Of a stretch of 64,000 nt of DNA, positions 59,550 through 64,000 are shown piece by piece. The notes under the pieces were generated by a model. It made no database searches, had not been told where the DNA came from, and saw only the letters and a list, made by a program, of their open reading frames with translations. The DNA comes from Russula earlei. Taxonomy: Eukaryota > Basidiomycota > Agaricomycetes > Russulales > Russulaceae. Location of the stretch: contig JAGFNK010000083.1 in the NCBI GenBank assembly GCA_025769875.1, positions 1 through 64,000 on the forward strand, read 5' to 3'. Position 1 is the stretch's first letter. Every line of letters begins with the position of its first letter. Made by a program: the position numbers and the translations under genes.

Positions 59550-60685
59550 TTAGGAACTGCTCAGAGCACTCGAAGCACTACTCCAGGACCTTCCACCTGG
59601 CATAATACCCAACAACCTACTCCTCATACAATCAGCAACGTACCACAAGCAGTCCCTTGAACGCTCACTCCAACTAGAATCCAATTACAAGGTTCAGCCC
59701 CACCTATTGTTACAGCTGCAACAACTCAGAACCCCACCATGTCAAGCAATCCATGCCTTGTTGGAACTGCACCAGAACCCTTTGATGGAAAGGCTGATAA
59801 TGCAGAAGCCTTTTGGGCAGCTTTGGCCAATTATTACTACATCAATGGCAACTCCTTTACAGATGAAAGCAAGAAAGTCGCCGCTGCACTAACCCACTTT
59901 AAAGTAGGAACACCCACCGGAGCATGGGCTAGAGAACAAACCACTAAGGCTATGGCTCGTACAGTAGCAGACTATGGATCATGGGATGACTTCAAGAAAG
60001 CCTTTGCTGATCACTTCATCCCTGCAGAAGCAGAATTAGCCTCCGCTAACACCATGCACACCTATTATCAAGGGAAACTACCATTTAATGAATGGTATCA
60101 GAAATGGTTGCACCATGCATCACGAGCTACCACCGACGAAAGAACGAAGATGTACGCATTCAGGAAGAATATTAACCTGGCCCTACATCAGAAAATATTG
60201 GGGATCACACCGACACCAACTACACTTACAGCCCTTGTCAAAGCAGCAAGAGAATTTGACAACCTTTTCCACCTATACAACTCCACTGCTTTTCGAGGAG
60301 GACGCTCTGTGCTTGCCCAAGGATTAAACACTCAAGGATCAGACAATCCATTGGAAATTAACTTGTACCAAGGAGAACCTAACAAACAACCCTGGGAATC
60401 CAGAAGTGAAAGGAAACCCCTCACAGATGCAGAGAAAGAGTTTAGATGCAAGAACAACCTCTGTTATTATTGGGGAAAGAAGAACCATATGGCAAATCAA
60501 TGTAGAGCAAAGAAAGCAGCCCAAGGACGCCAACGACAAGGATCTTGCCCCCAAACAGTCAGAGCTACAACCATCCAAGATGAAAACATCGAACCTACGC
60601 AAAAAGAACCCATTCCTGTTGCATCATTGACAACTTGGAGAGAAACACTTGCGGACTCAATCCTCCGCCAAAGATCTGCTCATAT

Positions 60686-60692
60686 GGATTTT
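60686..60692 (+). promoter_or_regulatory. Predicted -1 frameshift site of element D (GGATTTT)
   Basis: Gag codons atg-gat-ttt-taa; -1 slippage enters the pol frame GFLIGPPSAP, as in element C. Confidence 0.6.
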
Positions 60693-60856
60693 TAATTGGA
60701 CCCCCTTCTGCACCGAGAAGGGACGCGGTCCAAATCAGTACAATACAAAGAGAAATCAATTACCCCAAGGTTTTTACCAAGAATATTCGCTCCCCAACTA
60801 TTGCCTTGAAAGTTACTTTAGTGGGGAAAACAAGTGGCAAAGAAATCGGTGCAAGA
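60693..60856 (+). pseudogene. 5' stub of element D pol
   Basis: GPPSAPRRDAVQISTIQREI to KTSGKEIGAR matches element C pol residues ~22-74, then stops just before the protease active site at the A-type LTR. Confidence 0.85.
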
Positions 60857-61476
60857 TGTTGCCGAGTGGTTTGGGGTCCAGAAGATGCCGGAACACCTGA
60901 ACTATGGACTGCACCGTTTGCATCATGCATGCGTCAGATCTTGATCGTTTATGTTCGTTGATATCACGTTCGGAACGCGTTGATTGTATCTATCTGAAGA
61001 AGTATTGAAGAAGCAATGAGTAGCATTGCTTCTGTTCCAGATGTTCCTGTACTGCCACGTACGTCACTTCCTTGATTGGGAAAGTACTTATGACACCAAG
61101 ATTGCTACTAGGGAAGCACTTAATGCTTCCAGCACCGAGATTGTTTACATAGAAGCAACCTCGCTTCTATGAGCCGCCTTTTGCTTCTATAGCACCGACC
61201 AGTACTACAGTAGCACAAACCTTATCCCTGTAGGGCTATATAAGGCCCCCAGTTGTAACAGTTGAGCCCTAAGCTCAACTTAGTTTGCCAATCCCAAACA
61301 GTTGACTCCTACCCTGTCTGCAGAGCCCCTCTCATCTTGCTGCCATACTCCAGAAGGATCTAACACTCCTTCTCCTCCACAAGTATTGCTTGCTTGACTC
61401 AAGCATATCTGCATTGGTAGGACGTGTTCATAGACGCGACCATTGATCTTATTTAAGGCACTTTGGAGCCTTAACA
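60857..61476 (+). mobile_element. Solo LTR-A at a D/copia junction
   Basis: 620 bp, TGTTGCCGAGTGG to GGAGCCTTAACA. Flanks caaga and cagag differ, and the two sides belong to different elements (gypsy D pol at the left, copia pol at the right). It is therefore probably a recombination product and not a simple insertion. Confidence 0.88.
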
Positions 61477-62335
61477 CAGAGGGATTCCAACTCCTCGTGA
61501 CAAGCATCTTTCCACTCCTTTTGCATTTCACTTGGCATTCGCAGAATGTCCCTAAAGGTCCATTCACGAATCTTCACAGTATCAGGTGCTTCTGAACTTA
61601 GTGGAACTGCTTGGGCAAGCAGATAGTTCAGAAATTTGACTCCCCCTTCCCTTGCAAGATGTAGAATGTCTTCTACCTCATCCTCAGAGGCTTGCGGCGG
61701 TTGATCATCAAAGACGACAGGAGGGTAAGGGCCTGGTGCAGCCGATCCTGACATACTATCCTCACTGGAGCTACCGGGTTGGTTTTCTGTCATTGTTCTC
61801 CATGTGCGTGTGCACCAAACGTCTTTTTCCACTTCTGTGGGGTGTCTGCATTCATCATAGACGTTGCCAGGATGGGTAGGTACTTTCCTCAACCACTGAG
61901 ACCTTCAAAGAGGTACAGGTTCTTCAACAGGAGGAGGGGATGGTGTAGAAGGGATGGGCGTTTGCTCACATTCCTCTTCTTGTGGCACCTGTATAGGCTG
62001 CTCATTGTCCTCACTTTTGATTGTAGGGAATGGGTCATCAACACCAGGAATGGTGTCTTCAACAGGTTGTTGTGGTAGTTTCTCACATGGTTCATTAATT
62101 CATGTGGTACCTTTAGTGCGCACTTTGTCGCACTTGGGGTACAAGGTCTCATTGTACAGGGTGGTAGCATTTGTGTAAAGCGTATTATTTGGGAGCCTCA
62201 TAAAGAGTGAGGCTTCAATCCCCTCAGTATGACCAAGGTAGATCATAAGCTCGCTTTTAGGTGAAAGCTTATTGACTCGACACTTTTCTGGTATGTGCAC
62301 ATATGCACCACAACCAAATACTCTGAGGTGTGAGA
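61477..62335 (-). pseudogene. Ty1/copia pol fragment (integrase end to RT start)
   Basis: One minus-strand frame: SHLRVFGCGAYVHIPEKCRV, NKLSPKSELMIYLGHTEGIE (integrase C-terminus), an acidic/Pro linker with TGA at 62100-62102 and 61905-61907, then FRDILRMPSEMQKEWKDACH, the conserved opening of copia RT. It is cut on the left by LTR-A and on the right by LTR J. Both TGA codons sit where Arg is expected. Confidence 0.85.
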
Positions 62336-62832
62336 TGTCATATCACCGACTGGAGGTGGTGTTGCTGACAAATCATTTCATGCGCAAGTCGTACGCACTG
62401 AGTCGAGCGAGATGACAAGTTCTCGCAAGATTCGGGGATCTCAGTGACAACACAGTGAAGGCTAGTGTGTACCACAGAGTGGAAAGACAACGAATAAGTC
62501 TTCATGTTTGAAGACTTAGAGAGATGAGAGAGGTTCTAAGACGATTGCTTGATTCCCTGCAAGCCTACAGTCCCAAAGCTGAATCCAGTGATATTTCACA
62601 AGAGAACAAGCTTAAGGCTTGTTCTCTTCTACTGACAGGTTTATATAGACAGTATGTCCTATATCAAATAGTAGACATGAGGTAACAACGAGATGATTGA
62701 GACTGGAACATGCTGGAAGGTGCTGGTACATGTGAGGCCAAATGAGTCGTGAGAACGTGTGGGAATCGTGAGGCTTGTCTGGGTAGGCTTGTCTGCTTGC
62801 CGGTCTGGTCCAAGGGGTTGGTACTCATGACA
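62336..62832 (-). mobile_element. LTR 'J'
   Basis: 497 bp with perfect 6-bp inverted ends (TGTCAT and ATGACA) and a TATA-like gtctatataaacc on the minus strand near 62640-62652. On its 5' side (minus strand) a purine tract caagggggtga abuts it, so it is the 3' LTR of a minus-strand element whose last reading frame is 62944-63357. No matching 5-bp flanks (tgaga, tcacc). Confidence 0.75.
62601..62627. repeat. 27-bp perfect hairpin in LTR J
   Basis: Eleven-base inverted arms agagaacaagc and gcttgttctct around ttaag. Confidence 0.85.
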
Positions 62833-62943
62833 TCACCCCCTTGTTAATGTCTAAGCAATGTAGGGGAGGATGGTGGAGTGGCAGCAATGAGTGTGGAAGT
62901 GGACCTGATTGTGAGGGACCCAACACATTCTGTCAATTTTGCA

Positions 62944-63357
62944 TCATTGGTGTGGGTTTCTGCAATGGTCAGCTATATGTCCGTGACGATTGCAGAGGAC
63001 ACAGATGGCAATCTTGGGGCATTCAAAGGTGTCATGTCCTCCATCGTGACACCAGGCACATTTGTCAGAGAGTCAAGGGGAGAATTGATACCATGGGTCT
63101 AAGAGAGCTTGTTTGGAATCTTGGTGTTCTTGGTCGGAGAGCTGAGGCATGGTTCCGAACAAGACTCGTGGTTCGAGGCGAGCTTTAGCCTTGGCCTTAG
63201 CCAGCTTGATCTCTGAGTCTCTTACTTCCCATATCATATCGTGATACCTTTCTCGAGCGGTGACGAGGCTGTTTGCCATTTGTCGTGTCTTTTTTATGGC
63301 AAACCAATAGCGGTGTACTTCGGCTTCTAGGGACAAATCTTGCTCAAACCTGAGTGC
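62944..63357 (-). pseudogene. 3' reading frame with two CCHC zinc knuckles
   Basis: From the LTR-C border the frame reads LSLEAEVHRYWFAIKKTRQM, a Lys/Ala-rich helix (SEIKLAKAKAKARLEP), WYQFSP, a TGA at 63073-63075, then CAWCHDGGHDTFEC and CVLCNRHGHIADHC (both C-x2-C-x4-H-x4-C), ending NPHQ-TGA at 62944-62946. It precedes a purine tract and LTR J, so it is the last frame of that element. The upstream part is lost at 63358. The knuckle pair suggests RNA or DNA binding. Confidence 0.7.
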
Positions 63358-64000
63358 TGTTACGAACCAAGGCCAGGCACTGGCTGAATATTGTCCTATT
63401 CCACTCAAGAGAGATCTCTCTCACTTTGCATTACCAACTCCCTTTCGTTTCTTGGGGTATCCCTCCTGCGGTGCAAGATATCACTATTGCAAAGTCACTA
63501 TAACATGACCAGGCACCTATTTTCTAATCGGGTAATCATCGCGTGGCAGCCACATGGTCACCCAGCCACCAGGAACCCGAAACAGTGGCACAAACTCTTA
63601 GAAACTGTTGCATAACTCATCTGATGTCATCAAGGCTCCAATGACATCATGGCTGACTGAGCCACTCCACAGTGACCTCATAGGCTCACTAAGCGCTCCA
63701 CAGTGACATCACAATGATGTCATCGCTCCACAATGATCAGTAATGCACTCAGTAAGCCTGAAACTTGACACAAGCGAGTTTATGCCTCTGTAGTCCTATT
63801 GGATGGTACCAAGGGGTCGAGAATAGTTCCAGTTCTTTGTAATCGACCCTGTACACTGTATATAAGCCCCAATGAAGCATGGCAGTCGTCATACTGTCCA
63901 TTTGTGATACTCTCATCCTCCTGGGTACTCCCCTGCGACCACTCAGTTTAAAGATTCCCCTTGCCTCCAAGGTACTCTTCAACGACTGCCTTGTCTAAAG
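63358..64000 (+). mobile_element. LTR-C copy, runs off the window
   Basis: Begins TGTTACGAACCAAGG and matches 51155 onward to the window edge. It may be a solo LTR or the 5' LTR of a further element. The TAA in the leader frame (tgtctaaag) is kept. Confidence 0.9.

Larger units (their letters stand above)
58630..60695 (+). pseudogene. Gag of element D, split by a MITE
   Basis: ATG at 58630 (MSTRRDITDEEENL). TGA at 58723-58725 where element C has CGA. The capsid continues after the MITE from 59553 and is open from 59739 to 60695 (DDFKKAFADHFIPAEAELAS). The knuckle reads CYYWGKKNHMANQC, so the second Cys is replaced by Trp. It ends HMDF-TAA at 60693-60695 after GGATTTT (60686-60692). This copy shows the intact frame through the two places where element C gag is shifted. 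Confidence 0.85.

Overview
This window looks like nuclear DNA from a filamentous basidiomycete, most likely an Agaricomycete. The reasons are short GT-AG introns of about 50-75 nt, Ty3/gypsy chromoviruses with a C-terminal chromodomain, Tad/Jockey-like LINEs, intron-containing Tc1/mariner, pogo and hAT transposases, and a piece of the fused fungal AROM (shikimate pathway) gene. The species cannot be named from sequence alone. No intact host gene, tRNA or rRNA was seen. Almost all of the 64 kb is transposable elements nested inside each other, as expected of a heterochromatic TE island.

Layout. 1-14213: a decayed LINE (endonuclease, reverse transcriptase, RNase H, C-terminal Cys/His finger, poly-A tail) interrupted by a solo LTR (3156-4037) and a full-length chromovirus 'A' (4360-13543, 5-bp target duplication). 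Element A itself holds a 555-bp MITE (9776-10330). 15105-21130: a minus-strand solo LTR 'F' split by a second F LTR and by a 4.27-kb foldback element (16686-20953, TA duplication). 22126-26805: a Tc1/mariner-like transposon with about 1.1-kb inverted arms and a degenerate intron-containing transposase; another F LTR sits in its left arm. 26806-36273 (minus strand): chromovirus 'C' with an uninterrupted 1258-codon pol, a frameshifted gag and two extra 5' reading frames. 36274-38830: another arm copy carrying a DD34E Tc1 element (37047-38638). 38831-46000: GC-rich repeat, pogo-like transposase with a SAP-type tail, solo LTR, foldback fragment, and an hAT transposase gene with a MITE in an intron. 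46210-48893: 3' end of an A-type element ('B'). 49659-51154: solo LTR 'G' and a gypsy pol fragment 'E'. 51155-60856: element 'D' (sister of C), split by a 5.16-kb hAT-type element (52085-57244, perfect 8-bp duplication) that carries an AROM gene fragment with its intron, and by a third MITE. 60857-64000: solo A-type LTR, copia pol fragment, LTR 'J' with a double zinc-knuckle frame, and the start of another C-type LTR.

How the parts relate. In the chromoviruses gag and pol lie in a -1 relationship, with a slippery heptamer directly before the gag stop (GGGTTTT in A, GGATTTT in C and D). Nearly all in-frame stops in the older elements are TGA. Where a sister copy exists in the window the same codon is CGA, so decay is mainly by CpG-to-TpG transition (methylation-linked or RIP-like). 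Element C pol has escaped this and looks young.
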